A stretch of 64,000 nucleotides of DNA from Streptomyces sp. NBC_00425 (GCF_036030735.1 NZ_CP107928.1:9741311-9805310); one strand, 5' to 3'; positions 54,286 to 63,946 are shown, counted from the first letter of the stretch. Numbers and translations: made by a program. Notes: generated from the letters alone by a model not told the origin.

Positions 54286-54480
54286 ATGATCTCCATGACG
54301 AGCGTGATGCAGAACTACGGTCTCCTGTGGACCGACCCGGACGGCACCCCGCAGGCGTCGGCCGGCAGGTACGACAAACGGTCCGCGAAGCATCGCCGCA
54401 CCGAACTCAAAGCCGTGGGCTGCACCCGTGTCGAGATCGTGCCGCTCAGGCCTGGCGAAGTACCCGAGCCGGTCTCCTGA
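54286..54480 (+). CDS. Small hypothetical protein
   Basis: 64 residues (MISMTSVMQNYGLLWTDPDG at the start; AKHRRTELKAVGCTRVEIVP). GAGAGGGG lies four to ten bases upstream of the ATG, which supports translation. Not recognised. Confidence 0.5.
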   Translation: MISMTSVMQNYGLLWTDPDGTPQASAGRYDKRSAKHRRTELKAVGCTRVEIVPLRPGEVPEPVS

Positions 54481-54599
54481 GCGAGCGGGACGAGGCAGAG
54501 CACGCGACCAGGCAGACGTACCCCGCCCAGCAGCACCTGAAGGCCACGCAGCGCGTCGACCAGCCACCGACCATCCCTCACTCGAACAGACCGAGGTCC

Positions 54600-54760
54600 G
54601 CGAGCAGCCCGCGCTGTGTATCCGGCAGCGAGTCCCGCCTACTGCGCATGTTGCTGCGCCATACCCCAAGGGTTTCCGTTGCCGAGTGAGCCACGTGCCG
54701 ATGTCCATGCCATGGACGGTGACGCCGGGCAGGACCTCGGTCTGACCGGCCTCCTCGCTG
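54600..54760 (-). pseudogene. Decayed fragment of a telomeric-helicase-type C-terminus
   Basis: VLPGVTVHGMDIGTWLTRQR parallels the intact helicase stretch APGVLMDGDDLGRWLQRQSR near residue 780 of the protein encoded at 59901-62570. Surrounding codons contain stops and shifts. It suggests an older copy of a TtrA-like gene once lay here. Confidence 0.45.
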
Positions 54761-54862
54761 GCGAATCTTCCGCAGAGCCCGATGCAGCCCAAATCGCATG
54801 ACGTCAATCACCAAGGCCGTCCTCACCCTGGAGCGGCACCGCTGAAAACCCTCAGTGATGGC

Positions 54863-55588
54863 ATGCACAATGCGTCCATGAGTCACGACTACAGGCCTGG
54901 TGACGTGCTGTTGCTGGAGTGCCCGTTCACTGAGACCGCCGTCACCGGGGTCACCCGTTACTACGTGTCCGTGCAGTGGCCGTGGCTGGAAGTGGCCCCG
55001 CAGGCTGAGAACATCAGGTGGAACGGCCGAAGGGCGCTTCCAACGCCTGCGGCCCGTGAGTGGGAGATCTTCCGAACGGAACCGGTGGAGACCGCACTGA
55101 AGCCGGGCGATACCTGCCTGGTGGGTATCCCCGCGACCGTGGTGCACGTCCAGACGGTCCACCGCTTCGATCCGCCCCTGGTCACCGGCATGCTGCCCCG
55201 GCCCGCGTCCTACCTCGAGGTCCTGCAGCAGGGTGAGACCCATGACCCTTCCCTCGAGGACCAGGGCTACACGATCGATCCGGCCGGCGGCGAACCCGTA
55301 CGCATCGAGCTGTTCTTCCGTCCGTACGCCTTCCTCGAACTGGGTGATGAGGTTGCTGACCGGAACGGGCGCGCCTGGCGGTTCGATGCGGCCTGGAACT
55401 GGCACTCCTTCGACGGTGAGCAGTCGGGCACTCCGACCTGGCCGCTGACGTTGCTCTTCCGCCATGGTGAGCCGACACCGAAGGAAGCCGAAAAGGTCGC
55501 CCGGGCAACAGCGGTCGGCAGCCATGCGGACGAACTGGAGCGGTGGAGCGGACTCACTCACGCGCGACCAGCCGCCCATCAGCAGTAG
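54863..55588 (+). CDS. Hypothetical protein
   Basis: 241 residues, not recognised. Beta-rich soluble protein (PGDVLLLECPFTETAVTGVT, IELFFRPYAFLELGDEVADR, WPLTLLFRHGEPTPKEAEKV). The ATG may be 54863 or 54878 (MSHDYRPG); there is no clear Shine-Dalgarno. Confidence 0.65.
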   Translation: MHNASMSHDYRPGDVLLLECPFTETAVTGVTRYYVSVQWPWLEVAPQAENIRWNGRRALPTPAAREWEIFRTEPVETALKPGDTCLVGIPATVVHVQTVHRFDPPLVTGMLPRPASYLEVLQQGETHDPSLEDQGYTIDPAGGEPVRIELFFRPYAFLELGDEVADRNGRAWRFDAAWNWHSFDGEQSGTPTWPLTLLFRHGEPTPKEAEKVARATAVGSHADELERWSGLTHARPAAHQQ

Positions 55589-55658
55589 CCTCGCGGGACT
55601 CTACTGGCTGCGCTGCGACAAGACGGTGGAGACCCAAATCCAGGCTAGTGAACGCCCA

Positions 55659-56636
55659 TCAGCCTTCCGGATGTGGCGGTGCGGAGGTCAGCGGAGAGTG
55701 CGACCAGCGGACGGGGGTGCCGTCAGAGCCGTTGGTGAGCCAGGAGCCGTCTCCTAGGGGCACCAGTTCGTACGGGTTGGTCACCTCGACGGCGATCTCG
55801 CCGCTGAGCGTGCCCGTGCGCACGTCGATCAGGTGGTAGCGGAACCACTCCTCCTCGTCCTGGCCCTCACCGCCCAATGTGACGACGGCCAGGTCTGGGG
55901 TCAGGTAGCCGCCGCTCCATTCCACGAAGGTCTCCTCCGGGTCGTATCCGAAGGCTTCGACGGGCAAAGTGAAGAGCACGTCCCCGCTGGAGTGGCGGTG
56001 GAAGGCGACATCTGCCTGCCCGTGGTCGACGGTCATGAACTGCTGCCCGCCCGGCGCCAGGTCGATCAGACAGCGGTCCGACCACGGGTACGTCACGAAC
56101 TCCGCCTCGCCGTCGGCCCGAGCCGTGGCCCTGAGAATGACTGAGCCGTCCTGACCCTCACCGATGTCGAGGTAGATGCTGCCGTCCACCGGGTGCACGT
56201 AGTGGCCGGCGCCGTGCCCGACTGTCTCCAGTTCCCGGCGGACAAGGACCGCCCCGCTATCGGCGTCGTGTACGACCCACTGGTCTCCGCTCCCGCGTCC
56301 CGCCATCGCGTCTGGCCGGTAGACCCATACGGTCCGGCCGTCCAGGGACAGCGCACAGCCAGGCCGGTGACCATGGCGCTGGTCGGAGTAGGGCTCGAAG
56401 TTCGATGTCCACACCAGGCCACCAGCGCGCGTGAGGCAGACGACGCCGTTCAGCGTCGTGTACACGACTCGCTCCAGATCGGGCCAGACCGCCGACTCCA
56501 CAACCTCGTCGCCGGGCCGCGGCTGGAACACCGCGGCGGGCTCAAGTGCCCCGAACACGCCGGAGTCCATCACGAAGGCATGGATCCGCCCGTTGCGATG
56601 GCGCGTGATCACCTTCAGAGGCCGCAGAGTAATCAT
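55659..56636 (-). CDS. Putative beta-propeller (WD40/PQQ-like) cytoplasmic protein
   Basis: 325 residues. Repeated short strands with WVYRPD, WVVHDADSG, FHRHSSGD and YHLIDVRTG blocks, each of ~40-50 residues, resemble a propeller. No signal peptide. ATG 56636. Function unknown. Confidence 0.65.
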   Translation of the reverse strand: MITLRPLKVITRHRNGRIHAFVMDSGVFGALEPAAVFQPRPGDEVVESAVWPDLERVVYTTLNGVVCLTRAGGLVWTSNFEPYSDQRHGHRPGCALSLDGRTVWVYRPDAMAGRGSGDQWVVHDADSGAVLVRRELETVGHGAGHYVHPVDGSIYLDIGEGQDGSVILRATARADGEAEFVTYPWSDRCLIDLAPGGQQFMTVDHGQADVAFHRHSSGDVLFTLPVEAFGYDPEETFVEWSGGYLTPDLAVVTLGGEGQDEEEWFRYHLIDVRTGTLSGEIAVEVTNPYELVPLGDGSWLTNGSDGTPVRWSHSPLTSAPPHPEG

Positions 56637-56853
56637 CTGCCGAGGCTAACGCCCAGTTCAGGCCGACCGACAACCAGGATCGGTGGGCGCACCGTCCTCC
56701 AAGGCGACCACCTCCAACGAAGGGGCCGAACCGCCCGGGTTCGGGTGCCGAGAGCGTTCAGTCACACCAGCTGGTGTCAACCAGCCTGCCTATGCGACAA
56801 CTACCGTGCTTCGGCTCAGCGGGGCGTTCGGGCCGTAGCCCCGGCCGGCGCGG

Positions 56854-57411
56854 TCAGTAGTCGAGGTCGAGGTAGTCGATGTCGTTGAGAGTGACGTCGG
56901 AGAGCCCCATGGCGCGGCTTCCGCCGTCCTGGAAGTACACGTCTTTGAAGCCTTCGGCGATGATCTGGCGCATCTCCTGGTCGCTGGCGCCTGTATTGCG
57001 GGCGTGGAAGAGGCGTTGTGCGTAGGTGGGGGGGAGGTGGACGGTGAGGCGGCGGAAGCGTCCGTCGTCGGTGGTGCCGATGGGGGCGGTGTAGCCGAAC
57101 CGGGCCCTGGTTTCTACGGTGATCCCGGTCGCGGTGGCAGCTTGTTGCTGCCGGCGTTTGCGCACCTGGGGCTGCCAGCGGGCTCGTACGGCGGCGTCGA
57201 TCCGGTCCGCGATCGCTTTGGGCGGGTGCTTGCGTTCGCCTGTGCGGTAGCGCTCCACTGACCGCTGGGTGACTCCGAGCTCCTGGGCAACGGCTTTGGT
57301 CGTCTTGAGCTGCTTCATCAGGAAGTTGATGCGTGCCTGGAGTGTCTTGGGCGGCTGGCGGGTGAAGGCTTCCCGGTCGGCGCGTTCGATGGCGTCGTCG
57401 ATCTCTCCCAC
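56854..57411 (-). CDS. tpg: Telomere-terminal protein Tpg
   Basis: 185 residues, the usual Tpg length. The N-terminal HTH region (RINFLMKQLKTTKAVAQELG, then VTQRSVERYRTGERK) and the conserved ETRARFGYTAPIGTTDDGR, LTVHLPPTYAQRLFHARNTG and AEGFKDVYFQDG blocks identify it. Tpg becomes covalently linked to the 5' ends of Streptomyces linear replicons and primes end-patching DNA synthesis. GTG 57411, six bases after the Tap stop. Its presence so close to the telomere fits a linear-replicon end. Confidence 0.93.
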   Translation of the reverse strand: MGEIDDAIERADREAFTRQPPKTLQARINFLMKQLKTTKAVAQELGVTQRSVERYRTGERKHPPKAIADRIDAAVRARWQPQVRKRRQQQAATATGITVETRARFGYTAPIGTTDDGRFRRLTVHLPPTYAQRLFHARNTGASDQEMRQIIAEGFKDVYFQDGGSRAMGLSDVTLNDIDYLDLDY

Positions 57412-57417
57412 AGCGCC

Positions 57418-59517
57418 CTACTCTCCTTCGTCGAGGACGGCGTCGCCGCCCTTGATGTGGCGGGCCGGGTTGTAGTCCTTCTCCATCAGGTCGACCGCCC
57501 AGAGCATCGACTGGACGCCTTCCAGCTTCGCCAGGCCCGGTGTCGGTCCGAGGCGGAAGCCGCCGGGCTGGGGCTTGCCGGACGCGGCGTACGGCAGGAA
57601 GTCCAGGGGGCTGTCGCCCGGGCTCGGGTAGACGACGCAGTCGGACAGCACGGCGAGCGGGTACAGGCCCGTCATCTTGACCATGTTGGTGAGTTTGCGG
57701 TGCATGTTGACCCGCGCCTTGGAGATGACGGCGGCGCGGATGTCGGGACGCCAGGTCGGCCGCTGCAGGGCCGGCCACCTCTCGCCCTCCTTGTACTTCT
57801 TGCCCTGCGGGCGTTCACGGAGCTTGCCGATCCCGCCCTTCACCGTGGCCTTGATGGCGGCCAGGACGGCCGCCAGGGCCGGGTCGGCCTGCTTGTGCCG
57901 CTCCATCGCTGCGAGGAAGGCCCGGTCGTCCAGCTCCCGGGTGACGCCGAGGTCGGCGAGGGTGTCGACGTAGGCCGCTTTGAGCCGGTCGTGCCACGGG
58001 TCCAGGTAGGCGCCGGTCTCCCGGCGCAGGTACGCCTCGATCGGGGCGACGTTGTGGCCAAGTTCCTGGGCGTAGGCGACGGTGTGCGTCTGGTACCAGG
58101 CAGGTCCCGCCGGTTGCACGCCGTCCGGGGTGAACGGCGAGGGCAGGCGCGGATCCACCTCGACGTGGGACAGGTCGACCAGCCAGGAGCCGGGGATCTT
58201 CGGGTTGAACGTCGGCGTCTGGAAGTGGTCGGGTGCGGACAGGCCGACGACCAGGCGGGCCGCGGCGGCGAGGAACGCGGTGTTGAGGTCCAGGCCGACC
58301 GCATACGGCAGCGTGCACTCCTCATCGGTGAGCAGGCTGACGTCGCGCACCCACTGGTAGGCCTCCTCGTTGAGGAATCCGCCCGTCCAGCCGGATTCCA
58401 CGACGACGGGGTGCTCGGGGGTGGCCTCCGGCGGCGCCGGGTCCATCGGCTCCATCCCGAGGCTGCCGGGATTGTGGCCGGGCACCCAGTTGCCGGTGGC
58501 GGGGTCCTGCGTGGGGCGTGTGGGTGGCCGCAGCGCCGTCATTAGCTCAAGGCCCGATACGGCGGTGGAGCCGCGTGGGGTGATGACGCGGGTTGCGTAG
58601 ATGCCGAGGACGCGGGCGACGTCGGCCGGCTCCATCTCCGCAACGCCTGGCCAGGACCGCTCGTCGAGCGCATCCCATGACAGGACCGCCAGCTGCACGC
58701 ACTGCCGCTCGCGCCCCTGGGCCTTGCGGTAGATCCTTGCCCACGGCCCGAACCCGCGCTGGGTCAGACGCCATTTCGCCTTCACCACCTGCTTGACCAC
58801 CGGGTGATCCTCCGGCAGGCGCAGGGAGCGGCGCTGCTCGTGGCCTTCCAGGCGCTCGGGGAGGCCGAGCCTGACGGCGGCCGCGGCGGTGAGCACGATC
58901 AGCGGGTCGGAGTCCTTGCCGTAGCGGTTGAGCCTGGGCGCGCCGAGGCCGGACTCGCGCAGCGTCCACTCCACCAGCTCCACGACCGTGGTCGCGGGGC
59001 AGTCCAGCACGAGCCCGTCGACGCCGTATGCGGAGCCGTCACCGTCCAGCACGGCGAGCGGCCCGTGCGGGAAGCGCGGATCGGCAGCGGGCTGCGCCGC
59101 CTTCTTGGTGGCCGGGCGCCGCGATGCCGCGGCGGGCCGGGGAGCGGGCCGCGCCGGCGCCGCGGCGGGAGCCTGCGGGGCGTCTACCGTCTCCACCGCG
59201 GATGTGGCCGGTTCACCAGACGCCGCGGGCGCCGTCGCGGAGGCCGAGGCTGTCGGGGCCGCGCCGGGGACGGGGTACTTCGCTGCCCATCCGTTCAGCA
59301 GCCGCTGGTAGGCGTCCAGGCGCGGCGACTTCGGCTCGCTGCGGCCGTTCTCCCAGTTCTTCACCGACTGGGTCGTCGTCTTCAACGCGGTGGCCAGGCG
59401 GGCCTGCGTGATACCGGCAGCCTCACGCAGCCGGGCCCGCTCCGCGGGAGGCGGCAGGTGCGGCTCCTCGTTCAACAGAGCGTCGACGGACGCGAACAGC
59501 TCTTCCTCAGAAGCCAT
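57418..59517 (-). CDS. tap: Telomere-associated protein Tap
   Basis: 699 residues. An N-terminal XRE-like HTH (GITQARLATALKTTTQSVKN) and a large C-terminal region (LVLDCPATTVVELVEWTLRE, then PYAVGLDLNTAFLAA and YPLAVLSDCVVYP) characteristic of Tap. It binds the 3' overhang at telomeres and recruits Tpg. Operon with tpg in the order tap-tpg as in S. coelicolor. The promoter region at 59520-59580 contains repeated CTTAACC elements. Confidence 0.92.
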   Translation of the reverse strand: MASEEELFASVDALLNEEPHLPPPAERARLREAAGITQARLATALKTTTQSVKNWENGRSEPKSPRLDAYQRLLNGWAAKYPVPGAAPTASASATAPAASGEPATSAVETVDAPQAPAAAPARPAPRPAAASRRPATKKAAQPAADPRFPHGPLAVLDGDGSAYGVDGLVLDCPATTVVELVEWTLRESGLGAPRLNRYGKDSDPLIVLTAAAAVRLGLPERLEGHEQRRSLRLPEDHPVVKQVVKAKWRLTQRGFGPWARIYRKAQGRERQCVQLAVLSWDALDERSWPGVAEMEPADVARVLGIYATRVITPRGSTAVSGLELMTALRPPTRPTQDPATGNWVPGHNPGSLGMEPMDPAPPEATPEHPVVVESGWTGGFLNEEAYQWVRDVSLLTDEECTLPYAVGLDLNTAFLAAAARLVVGLSAPDHFQTPTFNPKIPGSWLVDLSHVEVDPRLPSPFTPDGVQPAGPAWYQTHTVAYAQELGHNVAPIEAYLRRETGAYLDPWHDRLKAAYVDTLADLGVTRELDDRAFLAAMERHKQADPALAAVLAAIKATVKGGIGKLRERPQGKKYKEGERWPALQRPTWRPDIRAAVISKARVNMHRKLTNMVKMTGLYPLAVLSDCVVYPSPGDSPLDFLPYAASGKPQPGGFRLGPTPGLAKLEGVQSMLWAVDLMEKDYNPARHIKGGDAVLDEGE

Positions 59518-59900
59518 GCCCTGCCACCTTCACCTCAGGACCCGATATCACTTAACCACAAACTTACCCCACTCCTTAACCTTCCTGCGCCCAGGAGAGT
59601 CCGAGGCCGGCCAGCGCCTGGATGTCCGGGAGCGGTTTTTTTGATCAGTGGGTGGTGGGGTGGCCTGCGCTGCTCAGTTTGGTGTCGGTGGTGCTGGGGG
59701 CTTCAGAGCGGCTGGTTTTGGCTCGGTGATGGAGGAGTGGACGTTTTGGCTGTGTGCTGAGCTGTCGCTTTGTCAGGTGGAGTGGGTGTTGGTCAGGTGT
59801 GGTCAGTTCGCTTGCGTGCTGATCAGGTTCGTTGAATGCTGGTATGTGCCGGGTGTGGTGGTGGGGTGGTTGAGCCAGTACAGGGCGGTATCGATGTCTG
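59518..59900. other. Strand-asymmetric spacer, possible Rho-utilisation region
   Basis: 383 bp. From about 59640 to 59885 the plus strand is G/T rich with few C or A, so the leftward helicase transcript is C/A rich and G poor for ~245 nt directly after its stop. Such stretches are typical of Rho-dependent termination sites. A short frame exists on each strand, but neither looks like a protein. The tap promoter lies at the left end. Confidence 0.45.
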
Positions 59901-62570
59901 TCAGCTGCGCGGGGGCTGTTCCGTGGCCCAGGCGTAACCCAGCTCGGCGAAGGCTCCTCGCTGCTCCGCATCCAGACGCTCCCGCCTGGTCTTCTGGTTG
60001 CTCAGAAACACCCCTAGCCTGACCACCGAACCGTCCGGCAGCTCTTCAACGTGGGTCCTTCCCACGACAGTTCTGCCTTCGCGCGCGATGTACTGCGCGA
60101 GGGCCTGGATACCCCGTTGGAAGGCCGCCGACGTCTTTCCCCCAGCGCTCTTCGCGCCGTCCTTGGCGGCCGGTGCCAGCTGCTCGGCGGGCTTCACACC
60201 CAGGCTTGAGAGCCTCCGCTGCTGCTCCTCGGAGAGCTGAAACCACTCGCGGGACTGTCGCTGCAGCCATCGTCCGAGGTCGTCGCCGTCCATCAGCACG
60301 CCGGGTGCGATGGCCGGGAGGATGCCGTGGGGTTCGTCGGCGGCGAGGTCGGCGAGGATGCGGTGGTGGCGTTGCCAGTCGAGTGGCCAGGGACAGTTCC
60401 AGTCGGGGTCGATGGCGGTCAGTTGCTGCGCGCGCTGTGCCGCCCGTTCTGGGTTCTTGCCCAGGCCGCCTGTGCGGCGGAGGTTGGCCATGTGCTGTCC
60501 GATGGGCACTAGGCCCGCGGCTTCGCTCTCGCCCCATACGGCGTCCTGGCGGGGCGCGAGGTGCCCGGTGGCCCGCCGGTAGGACCGGAGGGCGGCGAGC
60601 TTGTTCTCCCAGGCTTCTTCGCCGGGCTCCCAGACCATCCCGGCCTCCGGCGCGTCCAGCAGGGTCTTGCGCCGTTCCTCCAGTTCTCCGGCCCGCAGCG
60701 CCTTCCTCTGTTGGTGGACCCAGCGTCCCAGGGGGAAGTCCTTCGTGACGCCCACCGTCGTTTCGGTGTCGTAGGGGACGGCGTACAGGCCGGTGATCTC
60801 GTTCTCGGCCCGCCAGCGGATGAGGGCTTGGTAGCCCTCGAGCCAGACCAGGGACTCGGGCCGGTAGACCCGGGTGCGCAGGAACGCGGCGATGGTCGCG
60901 GCGTCGCGCGGGGTGGAGAAGTGGAGCAGGGTGGCTTCGGCGGCGGCCTGTGTGTCGTCCTCCTGGTCCTTGCCGTCACTCTCGCCGCCGGTCCCGATGA
61001 TCCGGCCGTCTTCATCGCGCCGGAAGTGGACCGTGCGCTTGCCGCTGGTGAGGGCGCGGGAGGCGAGCTGCTCGACGAGTCGGGCGTCATGACTGCGGAG
61101 TCCTTGGAGGACGGCTACAAGAGGGCGGAACGAGGCGGAGGCGACCATGTCCGTCGGATCCTCGCCGGGCTCCAGGAACACGGGCACGATGATCCGCGCG
61201 ACCTTCGTGGAGCCGTCGCGGTTCAACCTGAGCGAGCGGCCGATGTTCTGCACGATCTCGACCTGGGAGCCGCGGGTGTCGGCGAAGCAGACGGCCTCCA
61301 CGCCGCGCTCGCCGGTGATGTCCACGCCTTCTCCGAGCACGCGGCAGCTGGCGAGGAAGGCGCGGTGGACCCGGCGGCCGGCCGCGTCGATGCCGTCTGC
61401 GAACTGGCGCAGGACCTCGCGCCGCTCGCTGACGAGGTGGTCGCCGCACAGCCATGCCGACCACACCCGGTCCGGGGGTACGTGGCGGTCGGCCTCGAGT
61501 TCGTAGAACCCCGCATCGATCGACGACGCGGGGAGCCGGCCTGCGGCGGCCAGGTCGTCACCCGTGGCGTCGTTGACGTACAGCTCGGCAGCCGTCTCGG
61601 GCAGCTTCTGTGCGAACGCGGCGGCCTCCTCCACCTTCTGGTGGAACGTCATGACCGTACGCAGGTTATACGCCGCCGCGTGCTCCAGAAGAGCGGTCTG
61701 CAGGAGCGCCAGACGTCGGCCCCGCCGCGCCTCCTCCGCTTCCCCGAGGACGGGGGAGGGGTCGCGGATCTCCAGGACGTCGATCTCGAACCCGGCGAGG
61801 ATCTCCCGCTCGATCGCCTCCGACAGCCCGAGCTCGGCGAGCCACGACCCGTACGTCCCGTCCGGGTCGTCGGCCATGCTCGCGATCTCCGCCTCCTGGC
61901 CGACCGCGCCCTTCTGCGGGCTGGCCGCGGCGAGGATGCGGGGGGTGGCGGTCAGGTAGAGCCGGAAGTCGGCGGGGATGCGGGCGTTGTCGTGGATCGC
62001 CGCCCACGGACGACCAAGATCACCGGCAGTTCCGTGCGCCTCGTCCACGACCGCGAGGTCGAAGCCCGCCATGCGCTGCCCGTACAGCCGGTCTCCGCCC
62101 GCCAGGGCGGCCTCCAGCGGCCCGCGAACCTTGCGCTGGCCCTCGGGTGCGTCGATGTCCTCTCGGTCCACGAGAGAGGCGTACGTGGCGAACACGACGA
62201 CCGGACCGGAGCCCGCCCACAGGGCGAGCTGGATCGGGTTGGTGGTGGTGCGCACCCCCAGCGACTTGAGGACCGCGTCGTTCTCCAGCGAGCACACCGC
62301 GACCATCGGAGCCCGGTGGCCCACCAGACGCCACGCCTGGGCGGTCTGCGCGAGCAGGTCCAGGGTGGGCACGGTGACGAGGATCCGGCCGTCTGCGAAC
62401 GACTCCAGCGCGCACGCGGCGGCCGTGATCGTCTTGCCCGAGCCGGTCGCCGACACGATCGTGCCCCGGGCACCCTGCGGGGGCACAGATGACCTTTCAG
62501 GGAATCCGACCCACCTGCGGAACGCGGAGCGCTGATCGACCTGGTGTTCCTTGAGCTGAATCGCTGACAT
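59901..62570 (-). CDS. TtrA-like telomeric helicase with helicase-associated domains
   Basis: 889 residues. Superfamily 2 helicase: Walker A SATGSGKT (40-47), motif II DEAH (176-179), motif III LTATPR and a VI-like QNIGRSLRLN. The C-terminal half has two helicase-associated blocks (WENKLAALRSYRRATGHLAP, DLGRWLQRQSREWFQLSEEQ). Genes of this type (ttrA) are the last genes before Streptomyces telomeres and influence conjugative transfer. ATG 62570 begins just before the KEHQ Q-motif-like box. The frame stays open further upstream because a frameshifted gene precedes it. Confidence 0.88.
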   Translation of the reverse strand: MSAIQLKEHQVDQRSAFRRWVGFPERSSVPPQGARGTIVSATGSGKTITAAACALESFADGRILVTVPTLDLLAQTAQAWRLVGHRAPMVAVCSLENDAVLKSLGVRTTTNPIQLALWAGSGPVVVFATYASLVDREDIDAPEGQRKVRGPLEAALAGGDRLYGQRMAGFDLAVVDEAHGTAGDLGRPWAAIHDNARIPADFRLYLTATPRILAAASPQKGAVGQEAEIASMADDPDGTYGSWLAELGLSEAIEREILAGFEIDVLEIRDPSPVLGEAEEARRGRRLALLQTALLEHAAAYNLRTVMTFHQKVEEAAAFAQKLPETAAELYVNDATGDDLAAAGRLPASSIDAGFYELEADRHVPPDRVWSAWLCGDHLVSERREVLRQFADGIDAAGRRVHRAFLASCRVLGEGVDITGERGVEAVCFADTRGSQVEIVQNIGRSLRLNRDGSTKVARIIVPVFLEPGEDPTDMVASASFRPLVAVLQGLRSHDARLVEQLASRALTSGKRTVHFRRDEDGRIIGTGGESDGKDQEDDTQAAAEATLLHFSTPRDAATIAAFLRTRVYRPESLVWLEGYQALIRWRAENEITGLYAVPYDTETTVGVTKDFPLGRWVHQQRKALRAGELEERRKTLLDAPEAGMVWEPGEEAWENKLAALRSYRRATGHLAPRQDAVWGESEAAGLVPIGQHMANLRRTGGLGKNPERAAQRAQQLTAIDPDWNCPWPLDWQRHHRILADLAADEPHGILPAIAPGVLMDGDDLGRWLQRQSREWFQLSEEQQRRLSSLGVKPAEQLAPAAKDGAKSAGGKTSAAFQRGIQALAQYIAREGRTVVGRTHVEELPDGSVVRLGVFLSNQKTRRERLDAEQRGAFAELGYAWATEQPPRS

Positions 62571-63295
62571 TTCCACGCCTCCCCGAGCGGTCAATTCCTG
62601 TGGTCTTTCAGAGGGCCGCATGCGGATGGTGGCCGCGCCCGAGTCGTTCCAGATCGACGCATCCGCCTTGTGCCGGCCGCCCGGCATTCCGTCCTTGAAC
62701 GGCGGCTTGTCGTCCAGGTCGTGGCGCCCGGCATCGAGCGTGCAGAGCACGACGTCTCCGTCCGCGTTCCGCTTCCGAGCCGCACACACCGCCAGCCTCG
62801 CCCAGCGCCTCCAGCACCCGACGCCGCGCCATGGTGTGCGGGTGCCTGCGCGGCAGCACGTTCTCCCGGACGAACCTCTCCAGCCGCACCAGGTCGGCCC
62901 GCTCACGCCGCCTCACGTCCGCGATATGTACGGCCAGTTCAGCGACCCCGGCCGACCGGCCACCGCGCCGGGACCACTCCCGCTCCGCGATGCCCACCAG
63001 GGCCTCGAGCACGGCCCTCCCGCCGTCATCCCACCCGTCCGCGGACAGCACGCCCCGAGAGGCCGGCGCTATGCCGCCCAGCTCCACCACCTGGCACTGC
63101 TCCCCAGCGACCGCCCCGGCCTCCAACGCGGCCACCAGGTCGTCCGACCTCACTCGCGGGTACACCCTGCGCCCCCAGGAGCGCGAACACCTTCAACCGA
63201 ACGTTCACGCCCGCCGTCTGGCACTGCGTCACCCGGCGCACAGAACCGCCGCTCAGCACGGGATCGGGTCCTGTAGATTCGTTGGGTGCCTTCAT
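62571..63295 (-). pseudogene. Frameshifted gene directly upstream of the telomeric helicase
   Basis: Protein-like segments occur in three successive frames: MKAPNESTGPDPVLSGGSVR (ATG 63295, with GAGGAAC upstream), then VRSDDLVAALEAGAVAGEQC from ~63150, then NADGDVVLCTLDAGRHDLDD into the helicase frame from ~62785. The second shift is at a GTGTGT run. Two indels would make one continuous gene ending at, or fused to, the helicase. Function unknown. It might also be read-through error, but the neighbouring genes are intact. Confidence 0.5.
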
Positions 63296-63516
63296 ATGCG
63301 GTCGTTCCTCTCAGAATTCCGAGGAGATTACGGCTGGCTTGGGGTGTTCCGTGTTTCCGCCAACGGTACATGCTGCATCAATCTGATGCACGCGGTACAG
63401 CGGATCCCACACGAACGAACGACACCCACCACACCTCGAAGCGCAGGGCAGTCCCCGCCCTCGCAACTCCCGTGCAGGGACTGCGTGTCGACCGGTGGGC
63501 TGGGCACTCGACAGAC

Positions 63517-63675
63517 ATGACTCGACTCAGTGCGACCGCCGCAGAACTGGCCCAGGACGCCAGGCCGGACGGGCCTCCATGGGTCAAATGGACGTTCCTG
63601 GCCGTGTGGCTCGCCCTGGCCCCAGTGATCATCTACAAGCTGCACCAGCGCGGTTACTTCAGAAGACGACACTAA
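63517..63675 (+). CDS. Small membrane protein candidate
   Basis: 52 residues. A basic-flanked hydrophobic segment (VKWTFLAVWLALAPVIIYKL) near the C-terminus and a YFRRRH tail. No strong ribosome-binding site. It is the last open frame before the telomere. Confidence 0.35.
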   Translation: MTRLSATAAELAQDARPDGPPWVKWTFLAVWLALAPVIIYKLHQRGYFRRRH

Positions 63676-63799
63676 GAGCCACAAGACCCCCGAACAGGCC
63701 CACCCCTCACAGCCAGCCCGGCCCGCGCCAGCTTCGCCCAGCAATCCTGGAGGCGCAGCCGGAAGGACCGTCAGGCGGGGAGCGCAGCGGACCCGCCGG

Positions 63800-63826
63800 C
63801 CAGGCTGAAGCGAAGCGGAAGCCTGG
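63800..63826. repeat. Telomeric palindrome CCAGGCT...AGCCTGG
   Basis: Seven-bp perfect stem around a 13-base loop. Confidence 0.75.
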
Positions 63827-63828
63827 CA

Positions 63829-63845
63829 GTGGGACAGAGTCCCAC
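63829..63845. repeat. Telomeric palindrome GTGGGAC-AGA-GTCCCAC
   Basis: Seven-bp stem with a three-base loop. Confidence 0.8.
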
Positions 63846-63873
63846 CGGTCCGGGAGCGCAGCGGACGGACCGT

Positions 63874-63900
63874 CACCCTGCTCGCGCAGCGAGCAGGGTG
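63874..63900. repeat. Telomeric palindrome CACCCTGCTCGC-GCA
   Basis: Twelve-bp perfect stem with a GCA loop. Confidence 0.88.
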
Positions 63901-63901
63901 A

Positions 63902-63922
63902 GCGGGTGGCGCAGCCACCCGC
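63902..63922. repeat. Telomeric palindrome GCGGGTGGC-GCA
   Basis: Nine-bp perfect stem with a GCA loop. Confidence 0.88.
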
Positions 63923-63925
63923 CAA

Positions 63926-63940
63926 CGCTCCCGCGGAGCG
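63926..63940. repeat. Telomeric palindrome CGCTCC-CGC-GGAGCG
   Basis: Six-bp perfect stem with a three-base loop. Confidence 0.82.
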
Positions 63941-63946
63941 GAGCGC

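Noticed and set aside
57010..57030. GTAGGTG resembling the element's terminal repeat
   Set aside because: It lies inside tpg and the match ends after seven bases, with no partner.
59648..60022. Plus-strand 124-codon open frame in the G/T-rich spacer
   Set aside because: Composition (Gly, Val, Trp, Cys) follows the strand skew, and its end runs antisense through the helicase 3' end; there is no family resemblance.
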